DNA of 64,000 nucleotides from assembly GCA_017941085.1 (NCBI GenBank), contig JAGAXF010000033.1, positions 1-64,000 of the forward strand, given 5' to 3'. This DNA is from Bacillota bacterium (GTDB lineage Bacteria; Bacillota; Clostridia; Peptostreptococcales; Anaerovoracaceae). This document shows, piece by piece, positions 26,767-35,823 of the stretch (the stretch's first letter is position 1; each line of letters begins with the position of its first letter). Made by a program: the position numbers and the translations under genes. The notes beneath the pieces were generated by a model. That model ran no database searches. It had not been told where the DNA came from and saw only the letters and a list, made by a program, of their open reading frames with translations.

Positions 26767-26792
26767 ACCCGGTGAGAAATCACCGGGTTTTT
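26767..26792 (+). terminator. Terminator after the BMP lipoprotein gene
   Basis: ACCCGGTGA pairs with TCACCGGGT around a GAAA tetraloop and is followed by five T. The stem is strong. It stands between the binding-protein gene and the ATPase gene, and probably lets the lipoprotein be made in excess of the permease. Confidence 0.88.
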
Positions 26793-26879
26793 CTATATTT
26801 TGTCCCCCACTCCCCTATATATGTGCTATACTGATTATATCTGTGTATATACAATTATTTGTTTCGGAGGAAGAAATAT

Positions 26880-28412
26880 ATGGACACCCCATACGCCATT
26901 GAAATGGTGAACATTACTAAAAGATTCCCCGGTATTATAGCCAATGACAATATTACATTGCAGTTAAAAAAAGGCGAAATCCATGCTTTACTGGGAGAAA
27001 ACGGTGCCGGAAAGTCAACTCTTATGTCCGTTCTTTTTGGTCTCTATCAAGCGGAAGAAGGCGTAATAAAAAAAGATGGTAAGGAAGTTACCATAAAGGA
27101 CCCTAACGATGCCAATGAACTGGGCATCGGCATGGTGCATCAGCACTTCAAATTGGTACAATGCTTTACTGTGTTGGAAAACATTATTCTTGGAGTAGAA
27201 ACAACCAAACACGGCATATTAAAAATGGATGAGGCCAGAGAAAAGGTTCTTGCCCTTTCTGAAAAATATGGACTTCAAGTTAATCCCGATGCAATAATTG
27301 AAGACATTACCGTAGGTATGCAGCAGCGTACTGAAATTCTTAAAATGCTCTATCGAGATAATGAAATACTTATCTTTGATGAGCCTACTGCAGTTTTGAC
27401 TCCCCAGGAAATCAATGAACTAATGAAAATCATGAAGAGTCTTGCCGCAGAAGGAAAATCCATTTTATTTATATCTCATAAACTAAACGAGATTATGGAT
27501 GTTGCCGACAGAGTAACTGTCCTCCGTCGAGGTAAATACATTGGTACGGTAGATGTTAAAAATACCACCAAAGAAGAGCTTAGCCGAATGATGGTAGGAA
27601 GAGATGTTCAAATGGTGGTTGAAAAATCCCCTGCCAATCCCCAGGAAGTTGTTCTGTCCATAGAGAATATGAGCGTTGCTTCCAAGCTTCACTCCAACAA
27701 TGCAGTGAAAAACGTAAGCCTAACTGTACGAAGCGGTGAAATCGTCTGTATAGCAGGTATTGACGGAAACGGACAGACAGAATTCGTTTATGGACTAACA
27801 GGAATCGAACCCCTGGTCAGCGGCAAAATTACCATCAACGGTAAAGACATGACTTCAAAGTCCATAAGAAACAGAAGTAGATATATGAGCCATATACCGG
27901 AGGATAGACATAAACACGGATTAGTTCTGGACTTCCCTCTGGATTATAATATGGTGCTTCAAAGATATTATCAGGATGACTTCTCTTCTAAAATCGGATT
28001 CCTTAAAAAGAAAAATATCCGTGAATATTCCCAGGATTTAGAATCCAAATACGATGTCAGATCCGGTCAAGGTTCCACCACCATTGCCAGATCAATGTCC
28101 GGAGGAAACCAGCAGAAGGCCATTATAGCCAGAGAATTGGAAAAAGAGCATCATCTTCTGGTTGCAGTACAGCCCACAAGAGGATTGGATGTAGGCGCAA
28201 TCGAAAGCGTTCACAGAAATCTTATTGCTGTTAGAGATTCGGGAAAAGCTGTACTTCTTATTTCTCTTGAATTAGAAGAAGTAATGAATGTTTCCGATAG
28301 AATTCTGGTAATGTATGAAGGTGAAATTGTTGGTGAATTGGATCCCAAGGAAACAACTGTAGAAGAATTGGGACTTTATATGGCAGGTGCCAAAAGGAAG
28401 GAGGTAAACTAA
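26880..28412 (+). CDS. Nucleoside ABC transporter, duplicated ATP-binding subunit
   Basis: The 510-aa protein has two ABC domains in tandem. The first (about 1-245) has an intact Walker A GENGAGKSTLM and Walker B ILIFDEPTAVL but a poor signature (TVGMQQRTEI). The second (about 260-510) has a degenerate Walker A (IAGIDGNGQTEF) and an intact signature MSGGNQQKAIIAREL. This complementary pattern is typical of RbsA/NupA-type importers. CGGAGGAAG decides the ATG at 26880; a TTG at 26859 would place the Shine-Dalgarno inside the gene. The stop overlaps the next ATG by one base (TAATG). Confidence 0.92.
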   Translation: MDTPYAIEMVNITKRFPGIIANDNITLQLKKGEIHALLGENGAGKSTLMSVLFGLYQAEEGVIKKDGKEVTIKDPNDANELGIGMVHQHFKLVQCFTVLENIILGVETTKHGILKMDEAREKVLALSEKYGLQVNPDAIIEDITVGMQQRTEILKMLYRDNEILIFDEPTAVLTPQEINELMKIMKSLAAEGKSILFISHKLNEIMDVADRVTVLRRGKYIGTVDVKNTTKEELSRMMVGRDVQMVVEKSPANPQEVVLSIENMSVASKLHSNNAVKNVSLTVRSGEIVCIAGIDGNGQTEFVYGLTGIEPLVSGKITINGKDMTSKSIRNRSRYMSHIPEDRHKHGLVLDFPLDYNMVLQRYYQDDFSSKIGFLKKKNIREYSQDLESKYDVRSGQGSTTIARSMSGGNQQKAIIARELEKEHHLLVAVQPTRGLDVGAIESVHRNLIAVRDSGKAVLLISLELEEVMNVSDRILVMYEGEIVGELDPKETTVEELGLYMAGAKRKEVN

Positions 28413-29647
28413 TGAAAGAGAAAAACAGTCTTTTAAAAAATCCATCCTTCCAGGCCATTCTGTCCTCATTACTGTGTATAGTTTTGGGCCTACTGATTGG
28501 ATATATTGTTTTAATGATAATTAACCCCTCCGGTGCGGGAGAATCTATTAAAACAATTCTTCTTAACTTTATGACAAGATCCAGCAATCCCGCCAGGATT
28601 AAAGCCCTGGGTAATACCCTGGCAAAAACCGCGCCTCTTCTCATGTGTGCCCTTTCCATCTGCTTTTGTTACAAGGTGGGGCTGTTCAATATAGGTGCTG
28701 CAGGTCAATATGAAGCCGGAGCCTGCGCAGGACTTTATTCCGCCTTGGTATTGGGAATGCCATGGTATATTTGCCTAATTATTTCTGCCATTGCAGGAGC
28801 AGCTGTAGGCGCCCTTTCCGGTTTCCTAAAGGCATATAGAAACGTAAATGAAGTTATTTCAGGTATTATGCTTAATTGGATAATGCTTTATCTAACCAAT
28901 ACAATTTTATCCCGAGGTAAGGCAAAGGATCCCGCCAGTCCATATACTGTAAAAGTATCCTCCGGCAATCCAAATGCTCTTTTACCAAAGGGAATCCTGG
29001 GGAATATATTCTCCAACAACAATACTGTAACTATTGCCATAATCCTTTCTATCCTCTTTGCTATATTGATTTGGATTATACTCACAAAAACAAAATTCGG
29101 ATATGAGTTAAGGGCCACAGGTTACAACAAATATGCTGCCCACTATGCAGGAATGAAGGAAAAGAAAAATATAATTGTTACCCTGGCCATTGGCGGAGCT
29201 CTTGCAGGTGTTGGTGCCTCCTTCCTTTTCCTTACAGGATATCAGGAATGGTCCACAACACAAACCTCTGTACCCGGCATGGGATTTAACGGAATTGCCG
29301 CCACCTTCCTGGGAGGTCTACATCCCATCGGTACAATCTTCGCCTCCTTCTTTATTCAGTCAATTACCGACGGAGGTGCACTAATAGATAAATCAATTTA
29401 TCCATCCCAGATATCCGATTTGATTTCATCTATTATCATTTATCTCTGCGGATTTGTTCTCTTCTTCAAATATACAATGAACAATATCCTGGATCGTAAT
29501 AAGGCTGAAATATCAAAGGTGGATGGCTCCATAATTGGAGACAGCAAAGATAGCAACACTATCGATAACAATATAAATAACGATAATAATAACGAAACTG
29601 ATAATAACAAAGAATCTGAAGATACTGAGAATGGAGGTGAAAATTAA
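28412..29647 (+). CDS. Nucleoside ABC transporter permease 1
   Basis: The 411-aa protein is a BPD_transp_2 permease of the BMP nucleoside importer: about nine hydrophobic helices, the family loop LFNIGAAGQYEAGA near residue 90, and FGYELRATGYNKYAAHYAGM near 228-247. The last 45 or so residues form an Asn/Asp/Glu-rich hydrophilic tail (DNNINNDNNNETDNNKES), not usual for the family. Start and stop each overlap the neighbouring genes by one base, so all three transport genes are translationally coupled. Confidence 0.92.
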   Translation: MKEKNSLLKNPSFQAILSSLLCIVLGLLIGYIVLMIINPSGAGESIKTILLNFMTRSSNPARIKALGNTLAKTAPLLMCALSICFCYKVGLFNIGAAGQYEAGACAGLYSALVLGMPWYICLIISAIAGAAVGALSGFLKAYRNVNEVISGIMLNWIMLYLTNTILSRGKAKDPASPYTVKVSSGNPNALLPKGILGNIFSNNNTVTIAIILSILFAILIWIILTKTKFGYELRATGYNKYAAHYAGMKEKKNIIVTLAIGGALAGVGASFLFLTGYQEWSTTQTSVPGMGFNGIAATFLGGLHPIGTIFASFFIQSITDGGALIDKSIYPSQISDLISSIIIYLCGFVLFFKYTMNNILDRNKAEISKVDGSIIGDSKDSNTIDNNINNDNNNETDNNKESEDTENGGEN

Positions 29648-30588
29648 TGGTACTATTATTGCAATACACTATTATATTTGCCTCTGTACTTTGCCTGGTG
29701 GCATTAGGAGGATGCTTCTCTGAGCATTCCGGAGTTATTAACCTGGGACTGGAAGGCATTATGGTAATGGGCGCTCTGGGTGGTGCAGTAACAATGAAAT
29801 TCATGGGACCCTCCACTCCTGCCATTGTTATAATTCTTATGACAACCCTTGTGGCAGTATGTATAGGAATGCTTTATTCCGTTCTCCTTGCAGTAGCCAG
29901 CATAAACTTCAACGCGGATCAAACCCTTATCGGTACCGCCATGAATCTTTTGGCAACGGCTGCTGCCACAGTATTTGTAAGAGCCCTTAATACTGCAGAG
30001 AACCCCGATAATGTATCCACTTCAATTCAATATATCCAGCAGAAAAAGGCCTTTCTAAATTACTTTGATGGATTTGAATTTAACTGGTTTATGCTTATGG
30101 CCCTTGTATGCCTTATTCTGTCTTATATCATTCTATATAAGACGAGATTTGGTCTTAGACTTCAGGCCTGCGGCGAGAACCCCCATGCAGCCGATTCAGT
30201 AGGCATTAACGTATATAAAATGCGTTGGGCGGGAGTCTTGATTTCCGGCTTGTTAGGAGGCCTTGGCGGCATAGTATATATTACCGCCGGAGTTTCCGAA
30301 TGGAAATTCGACATAGGTGTTGCAGGCTTCGGCTTCCTCTCCCTGGCAGTAATGATTTTTGGTCAGTGGAAGCCCCATAAAATTGCTCTTGCAGCTTTGC
30401 TCTTTGGTTTCTTTAGAGCACTGTCAAATGTATACACCGGCTTCGACTTTCTGGTAAATCTCAATATACCCTCTACGGTATATAATATGCTGCCCTATAT
30501 TATTTCACTAATTATCCTAGCCTTTACCTCAAACAATTCAAAGGCACCAAAGGCAGAGGGTATCCCATATGATAAGGGCTCAAGATAA
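29647..30588 (+). CDS. Nucleoside ABC transporter permease 2
   Basis: The 313-aa protein is the second BPD_transp_2 permease. It has eight or so transmembrane helices, GVINLGLEGIMVMGALGGA near residue 30-50, and FGLRLQACGENPHAADSVGI near 168-188, the cytoplasmic coupling loop. It completes the importer with the first permease and the ATPase. It ends inside a hairpin that may mark the operon end and converges on pmbA. Confidence 0.93.
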   Translation: MVLLLQYTIIFASVLCLVALGGCFSEHSGVINLGLEGIMVMGALGGAVTMKFMGPSTPAIVIILMTTLVAVCIGMLYSVLLAVASINFNADQTLIGTAMNLLATAAATVFVRALNTAENPDNVSTSIQYIQQKKAFLNYFDGFEFNWFMLMALVCLILSYIILYKTRFGLRLQACGENPHAADSVGINVYKMRWAGVLISGLLGGLGGIVYITAGVSEWKFDIGVAGFGFLSLAVMIFGQWKPHKIALAALLFGFFRALSNVYTGFDFLVNLNIPSTVYNMLPYIISLIILAFTSNNSKAPKAEGIPYDKGSR

Positions 30589-30600
30589 AATTGAGCCCTT
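30574..30600. terminator. Hairpin between convergent transporter and pmbA genes
   Basis: AAGGGCTCAA and TTGAGCCCTT make a 10-bp perfect stem around a 7-nt loop. The stem includes the permease stop codon. Neither side has a good T-run, so termination may be weak or bidirectional. Confidence 0.55.
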
Positions 30601-30602
30601 AC

Positions 30603-30650
30603 TTACTAAATCCTTATTTACCTGATTTTACTGAACCCTTATTTACCTGA
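30603..30650. repeat. Imperfect 25-bp tandem duplication at the pmbA 3' end
   Basis: Two adjacent copies of TTACT(A/G)AA(T/C)CCTTATTTACCTGA, at 30603-30625 and 30628-30650, differ at two positions. The last 14 bases (CCTTATTTACCTGA) are identical. The second copy contains the pmbA stop codon, so the gene's last codons appear duplicated beyond its end. Confidence 0.8.
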
Positions 30651-31940
30651 AATGGTAATTCCGTCAAAGGCATAATATGGTACCGACCCCATACCATTTT
30701 CCTTTACATCTAGACTTACATCTCTTAATCTAAAAAGCATTTCCGGCAAATTATCACTTATCATGGTTTCGGACAAAGCCTTTGTAACTTCTCCATTTTC
30801 AATTAAGAATGCATTTTTGGCTATGCCGGAGAATTCCCCATTGGCACCGGGGCGACCACCGGAAAATCTTCCTATGATTATCCCCTTCTCTACACTCTTA
30901 ATAATGTCTTCCAAGGATTTTTCGCCGGCCTTGCATATAATTGCAGAGGATGTATTTGGGCTGCGCTTTCTGCCGGTTTTGTTGGCTCCATACTGAGATA
31001 GACAGAAGCTCTTTAATATACCATCCTCTATTACATCATAATCCTCTGTCAAATATCCTTCTCCGGTAAAATTCTGTCCATTAATGATTCTTGAATCGTG
31101 GGGAGCCAACTTAAATCCAATTCTTGGATCAGCCACCTTCTCTCCCAGCTTATCCTTCCAGATGCTTGTGTCGTCGATTAATCCTGAATCTGAAACAAAA
31201 TTAGCCATAATGGTGCCGAATATTACGTCAGCAGCACAATCAGGAGTAAAGATAACGGTACCGGTAAATTTATCTTCTAAAGCCACTGTTACCGCTTGTT
31301 TCTCCGTATCAGCCAGTTCCTTGTCTATAATATTCAATTCAATGAAAGGTGTATCCAAATCATGAAGATTGGCAGCCGAACCATAGCTATGAGAGCTTTG
31401 TTCACCTTCATGGCCGGCATAACCTACATAGAAGCCATAATAGCCTCTATGAGACTCATATTCATTGCCGTAGGTATTCATATAGATTGAATCTATTACA
31501 CTGTGATCACTAATTAGATTTTCCACCAGTAGCTTGGGATATCTTTGGTTAATATCATCCAGAAGTTCCTTGGATCTCATAAACAATTTATCCGTATCAC
31601 ATTCAAGAGGACCATCGGTAAAGGTCATTTTGTTTCCACTTTTATCGATTTCCCATGCCTCATCCGGGTCGCTGCTTTCCGCCGCAATACATGCATCCTT
31701 AAAGGCCTGAAGTACATTATCCATTTCCAGACTATTAACTGATGCTAAACCATGCTTCTTGTCCTTATATATAGTAATGCCAACAGATTCATCAAAGAGA
31801 GTTCTCAGAAGGGTAAACTCACCTACTTCTACATTGAATTCCTTTGTTTTTTTCAGAGAAACCGCACAGGAGGCATATTCCACACCGTATTTTTTTGCTT
31901 CATCCATAATTAGATTGGCAATATTTTTTAAGTTATCCAT
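30639..31940 (-). CDS. pmbA: PmbA/TldE-type metalloprotease partner
   Basis: The 433-aa protein belongs to the TldD/PmbA family and lacks the zinc-binding HExxxH, as expected for the PmbA (TldE) subunit. Family stretches include VGITIYKDKKHGLAS near residue 60, the GAANLHDLDTPF-like centre, and the C-terminal FSGGRPGANGEFSGIAKNAFLI. With TldD it forms a peptidase that trims modified peptides such as microcin B17 or degrades unfolded peptides. GGAGG five bases before the ATG at 31940 decides the start; the longer frame would overlap tldD. Confidence 0.9.
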   Translation of the reverse strand: MDNLKNIANLIMDEAKKYGVEYASCAVSLKKTKEFNVEVGEFTLLRTLFDESVGITIYKDKKHGLASVNSLEMDNVLQAFKDACIAAESSDPDEAWEIDKSGNKMTFTDGPLECDTDKLFMRSKELLDDINQRYPKLLVENLISDHSVIDSIYMNTYGNEYESHRGYYGFYVGYAGHEGEQSSHSYGSAANLHDLDTPFIELNIIDKELADTEKQAVTVALEDKFTGTVIFTPDCAADVIFGTIMANFVSDSGLIDDTSIWKDKLGEKVADPRIGFKLAPHDSRIINGQNFTGEGYLTEDYDVIEDGILKSFCLSQYGANKTGRKRSPNTSSAIICKAGEKSLEDIIKSVEKGIIIGRFSGGRPGANGEFSGIAKNAFLIENGEVTKALSETMISDNLPEMLFRLRDVSLDVKENGMGSVPYYAFDGITISGK

Positions 31941-31953
31941 AATTACCTCCAAT

Positions 31954-33339
31954 TTATCTTCCGCCGATTGTAATCTTGCATCTAAGTGCCGGTCCACCCA
32001 TTCCTACCGGCATAGGCTGCTTCTTGCCACAATATCCGGAGCTGGACCATACAACCTTATCGCTTATCATATCCACTGTCTTTAGCATGTCGAAGGCCAC
32101 ACCGGATACTGTGGTATCCAAAAGAGCTTTCCCAAGCTTTCCATTTTTAATCTCATAGCCCATATCCACACCAAACATAAATTCACCGATAATATCCGCT
32201 TCTCCATTGGTGGAGCTTATTAGGTAATAACCATCGTCTATGGAAGCAATCATATCCTCCAGCTTATCTTTGCCGGGATGAATGGCAGTGTTTCTCATTC
32301 TTATTAAGGGCTCATCAGAGGGAGAAAAGGCTCTGGCATTTCCTGTAGGCTCCATACCAAAGTCACGAGCAGTTTCTCTGCTGTTCATATATCCCACAAG
32401 AATTCCGTCTTTGATTAAAGGGCAGTCTATTGCAGCTGTACCTTCATCATCGGCAAAAACCGGAAGTGGGGCTCTCTCACCAAAGGCCTCATAAGCAAAG
32501 TCCGTAAGACTCACCAATTCGCTGGCTACTCTTTTATTGAGATTGTGAAGTGCCACAGAGCCGCTTCTTACAATATCTGCTTCAACAGTATGACCAACTG
32601 CTTCATGGGCCAACATTCCTGTCATCATGCCACCGAGAATTACAGTTTTCTCTCCAGCCTCAGCATATACCCCTTCCTTTTTTTCCATAAGTCTTTCATA
32701 AAGCTTGTCTATTTTTTCATGAAGACTTTCTGCTCCGGAGAAATTACCGGTGAATATACCTTCTCCACCAAAGGCTTCAAATAATTCTACCGGCATGCCA
32801 TCCTTTGTTTCAGAGGCCATAAATACATATACATATGATCTTGGAAGAACAATATGAGAATCCACACCATCAGAAGTTGCCAACTGTTTTTCAAAGCTTT
32901 CCTCCATGGCAACTACCGTTCTGCTGGACAGATTAGGATACTTCTTTGCCACATAATCATCCACTTCCTTAACAAAGTCTATATATACCTTTTGCTCAGT
33001 TTCAGGAAGATCCTGGACTTCTATGACGTTTTTTCCTTCTAAAGGAGGAATGGTATTTGTTCCTTTATTAACATGGCTGTCCAAGAATACAGCATTTTCC
33101 GATGCAGCCTTAAGAACGGATTTTGCAGCATCATCCGTTATATCTGCTCTGGAAGAAAAACCATAAATGCCATTTTTATAAACTCTGGCACAAAGGCCCA
33201 TTTCCTGACTTCTGGCATTCCCCATAATATTACCCATAACAGAGCTCACTCTTCTTGTTCTGATTATTTCGGATCTGAGTTCAGTATGAGCTCCGGGAAT
33301 AAACAGTTTCTTTTGGTTTGTTATTACATCCTTTAACAT
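31954..33339 (-). CDS. tldD: TldD metalloprotease
   Basis: The 461-aa protein is the catalytic subunit of the TldD/PmbA protease. The zinc-binding motif HEAVGHTVEAD near residue 245-255 is intact, and IDCPLIKDGILVGYMNSRETA and the glycine-rich C-terminal VGMGGPALRCKITIGG are typical. It lies 13 bp before pmbA and 13 bp after psuK, with GGGAGGACTAA upstream of the ATG. No peptide precursor gene or modification enzyme for a microcin is seen nearby, so the natural substrate is unknown. Confidence 0.93.
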   Translation of the reverse strand: MLKDVITNQKKLFIPGAHTELRSEIIRTRRVSSVMGNIMGNARSQEMGLCARVYKNGIYGFSSRADITDDAAKSVLKAASENAVFLDSHVNKGTNTIPPLEGKNVIEVQDLPETEQKVYIDFVKEVDDYVAKKYPNLSSRTVVAMEESFEKQLATSDGVDSHIVLPRSYVYVFMASETKDGMPVELFEAFGGEGIFTGNFSGAESLHEKIDKLYERLMEKKEGVYAEAGEKTVILGGMMTGMLAHEAVGHTVEADIVRSGSVALHNLNKRVASELVSLTDFAYEAFGERAPLPVFADDEGTAAIDCPLIKDGILVGYMNSRETARDFGMEPTGNARAFSPSDEPLIRMRNTAIHPGKDKLEDMIASIDDGYYLISSTNGEADIIGEFMFGVDMGYEIKNGKLGKALLDTTVSGVAFDMLKTVDMISDKVVWSSSGYCGKKQPMPVGMGGPALRCKITIGGR

Positions 33340-33351
33340 TTAGTCCTCCCA

Positions 33352-34284
33352 TCAAATTGGTTCTATTGTTATATTCATTTTCTCTATTTCAGGTTCAATA
33401 TACTCCAGGTTTATATATCTTCTGCTGCTTACCTCAGTTTCTATGTTGGTAACTGCAGCAGTTACGGCATATTTTATAGCCTCAAGGGGCTTTAGATTCT
33501 TCATTCTCATGGCAATGTATGCACCAAAGAAGACATCTCCTCCTCCTGTAGCATTGTCTACATGAGATTGTCTAAGGTTAAGGAGATACTTCCCTTCCTT
33601 TGTTCCCAAAAGAGCCCCCTCCTTATCCATGGTAATAATTATTTCTTCAATGCCCTGATTCAAAAACCAGGCTAAAATCTTTTCATAGTTTTCCTTCTTT
33701 ACCTCAATTCCGGACAAAGCTTCTGCTTCATATTTATTGGGTTTAAAAATGGAAAGCTTATTAATATGAGGCTTAAGCTTATTTATCTTCGCCATACTTA
33801 CAGGGTCAGAAGCAAGTTTACAGGGGGCATTAGCAAAGATATAGTCCAGCATTTCACTATTAAGATTTGAATCTATCACCAACAAATCCTTTGGATCTAT
33901 CTTTGAAAAGGCGTATTCCACCATGGAATTATCCAATTCTTCCATGATATCCATGTCACTGAGTCCAAGTCTCATATCTCCATCCCGGTCCATTATGGCC
34001 AGATACATTGATGAAGAATGTCTGGAGTATAACTTGGAATATGTAATATCAATTCCCAGTTCCCTACAATCCTTCTTAAGATAATCACCGAAAAAATCAT
34101 CGGAAAAGCAAGTAACAAGGTTTACCCTTTCCCCCATAAGAGCACAGGTTTGTGCTATGTTTCTGCCCACTCCTCCGGCGCTTACGGTAATACTTCCTAT
34201 ATTGGAATCAAAGTCCTTTAAATCCAATTGGGCGGTTCCCAGTATATCCATATTAGCCCCGCCTATTACCCAAATCCTGTTCAT
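33352..34284 (-). CDS. psuK: PfkB-family kinase, probable pseudouridine kinase
   Basis: The 310-aa protein is a ribokinase/PfkB-family sugar kinase. It has the N-terminal IGGANMDILG, SAGGVGRNIAQTCALMG near residue 35-50, and the C-terminal catalytic NATGGGDVFFGAYIA near 250. The GAGD anion hole is GGGD here. The position 16 bp after psuG supports phosphorylation of pseudouridine to pseudouridine 5'-phosphate. The Shine-Dalgarno sequence is weak (GGGAC). Confidence 0.85.
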   Translation of the reverse strand: MNRIWVIGGANMDILGTAQLDLKDFDSNIGSITVSAGGVGRNIAQTCALMGERVNLVTCFSDDFFGDYLKKDCRELGIDITYSKLYSRHSSSMYLAIMDRDGDMRLGLSDMDIMEELDNSMVEYAFSKIDPKDLLVIDSNLNSEMLDYIFANAPCKLASDPVSMAKINKLKPHINKLSIFKPNKYEAEALSGIEVKKENYEKILAWFLNQGIEEIIITMDKEGALLGTKEGKYLLNLRQSHVDNATGGGDVFFGAYIAMRMKNLKPLEAIKYAVTAAVTNIETEVSSRRYINLEYIEPEIEKMNITIEPI

Positions 34285-34299
34285 ATTGTCCCGTCTTCT

Positions 34300-35211
34300 T
34301 TATTTTAGCTTGCAATATGCTTTAGCTATTTCCGTTCCAACCTTGGCATTATTGAATACCAATTTAATATTTGCATCCAAGGATTTACCTTCGGTTATTT
34401 CTGCAACCTTTGCCAGAAGGAATGGAGTGCAATCCTTCCCCTTGATTCCCCTTTCATCCATTTCTTTAATGGCCTTATCTATTACTCCATTTATTTCAGC
34501 CTCATCCATGGACTCTTCTTCCGGAATTGGATTTGTAATAAGCACTCCTCCATCCAGTCCCAGCTCTCTCTTCATAGAAATAATTCTTGCTGCAGTTTCA
34601 GGATCCTTTAGATTATAATCCACCTTTAGGCCGGAGGTTCTGGTATAGAAGGCAGGAAGCTCATTGGTGCCATATCCAAGAACGGGAACTCCCTTTGTTT
34701 CCAAAACCTCCAGAGTTTTAGGAAGGTCCAGTATGGCCTTTGCGCCTGCACAAATTACAGTTACATTGGTTCGGCCCAGTTCCTCCAAATCAGCGGAAAC
34801 ATCAAAGGTTTCTTCCGCCCCTCTATGTACTCCACCAATTCCTCCGGTTACAAAGAATTCTACTCCTGCCAATTTGGCAAGGATCATGGTGGTGGCCACA
34901 GTTGTTGCCCCCCAAAGTCCTTCAGCCATTATGGTAGCCAGGTCTCTTCTGGACACCTTGGTTATTTCCGGTCCTCTTTTTCCGAAGGCTTCGATTTCTT
35001 CCTTGTTCATGCCTACGATTCCAACGCCGTCTATTATACCTATGGTGGCAGGAACTCCTCCATTTTCTCTAACAATTTCCTCCACCTTATATGCGGTCTC
35101 CACATTCTGTGGGTAAGGCATACCATGTGAAATAATAGTGGATTCCAAAGCAACTACAGGCCTATTGTTTTCAAGAGCTTCCTTAACTTCAGGATTGATT
35201 TTAATATTCAT
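34300..35211 (-). CDS. psuG: Pseudouridine-5'-phosphate glycosidase
   Basis: PsuG cleaves the C-glycosidic bond of pseudouridine 5'-phosphate to uracil and ribose 5-phosphate. The 303-aa protein has ALESTIISHGMPYPQN near residue 20-37, the GVPATIGIIDG strand, FFVTGGIGGVHRGAEETFD near 120-140, and a C-terminal DCTPFLLAKVAEIT segment. Length is normal. GGAGAACTAA precedes the ATG. It heads the psuG-psuK-tldD-pmbA run and lies after a terminator. Confidence 0.95.
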   Translation of the reverse strand: MNIKINPEVKEALENNRPVVALESTIISHGMPYPQNVETAYKVEEIVRENGGVPATIGIIDGVGIVGMNKEEIEAFGKRGPEITKVSRRDLATIMAEGLWGATTVATTMILAKLAGVEFFVTGGIGGVHRGAEETFDVSADLEELGRTNVTVICAGAKAILDLPKTLEVLETKGVPVLGYGTNELPAFYTRTSGLKVDYNLKDPETAARIISMKRELGLDGGVLITNPIPEEESMDEAEINGVIDKAIKEMDERGIKGKDCTPFLLAKVAEITEGKSLDANIKLVFNNAKVGTEIAKAYCKLK

Positions 35212-35267
35212 TTAGTTCTCCAATTACTTCTAAATCATCAACTTTGATAGAGTTTAAATTTAGTATA

Positions 35268-35295
35268 ACAAAAAGTGGCACATATTGCACCACTT
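35268..35295 (-). terminator. Terminator downstream of iscU
   Basis: On the minus strand AAGTGG and CCACTT close a stem of up to ten pairs (with two wobble pairs) around a short loop, followed by TTTTTG. It separates the iscS-iscU unit from psuG. Confidence 0.75.
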
Positions 35296-35354
35296 GGTAT
35301 TAGCTATTAATATATCACTTTTTTAACAAATACAATCAATGCTATAATCCTAAA

Positions 35355-35804
35355 CTACATTTCCTCCGGGGCATCGTGATCGTCTTCATCGGCATTTGGA
35401 TCAAAGCCTTCAAGTCCCTTATAGGTCTTACCATTTTTTTGAGCATAATCATATATGGCAGATTTAATTGCATGATCAGCTAGAACAGAGCAATGAATCT
35501 TTACCGGAGGAAGTCCTCCCAATTCATCAACTACATCCTTGTTGGTAATTGCCAAAGCTTCATCAACGGTTTTACCGATAATCATCTGTGTTGCCATGCT
35601 GGAGCTGGCTATTGCACTGCCACAACCAAAGGTTTTAAACTTGCAGTCTGTAATTACATCGTTTTCATCAACTTTGATGTGCATCTGCATCATATCTCCG
35701 CATACCGGGCTACCGTAGATGCCAACACCATCGGGGTTTTCAATTTCCCCCACGTTCTTTGGATTCATAAAATTATCCATGACTGTGTCATTATAAAGTC
35801 CCAT
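35355..35804 (-). CDS. iscU: Iron-sulfur cluster scaffold protein IscU/NifU-like
   Basis: The 149-aa protein (from MGLYNDTVMDNF) has the three conserved cluster-binding cysteines: C35 in GSPVCGD, C61 in TFGCGSAIASSS and C105 in KIHCSVLADHAIKSAI. It receives sulfur from the desulfurase encoded just upstream. GGGAGGACAAA before the ATG at 35804 decides the start; the longer frame overlaps iscS. The C-terminal tail is unusually acidic with a histidine (NADEDDHDAPEEM). Confidence 0.93.
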   Translation of the reverse strand: MGLYNDTVMDNFMNPKNVGEIENPDGVGIYGSPVCGDMMQMHIKVDENDVITDCKFKTFGCGSAIASSSMATQMIIGKTVDEALAITNKDVVDELGGLPPVKIHCSVLADHAIKSAIYDYAQKNGKTYKGLEGFDPNADEDDHDAPEEM

Positions 35805-35823
35805 TTTGTCCTCCCAATTTATA

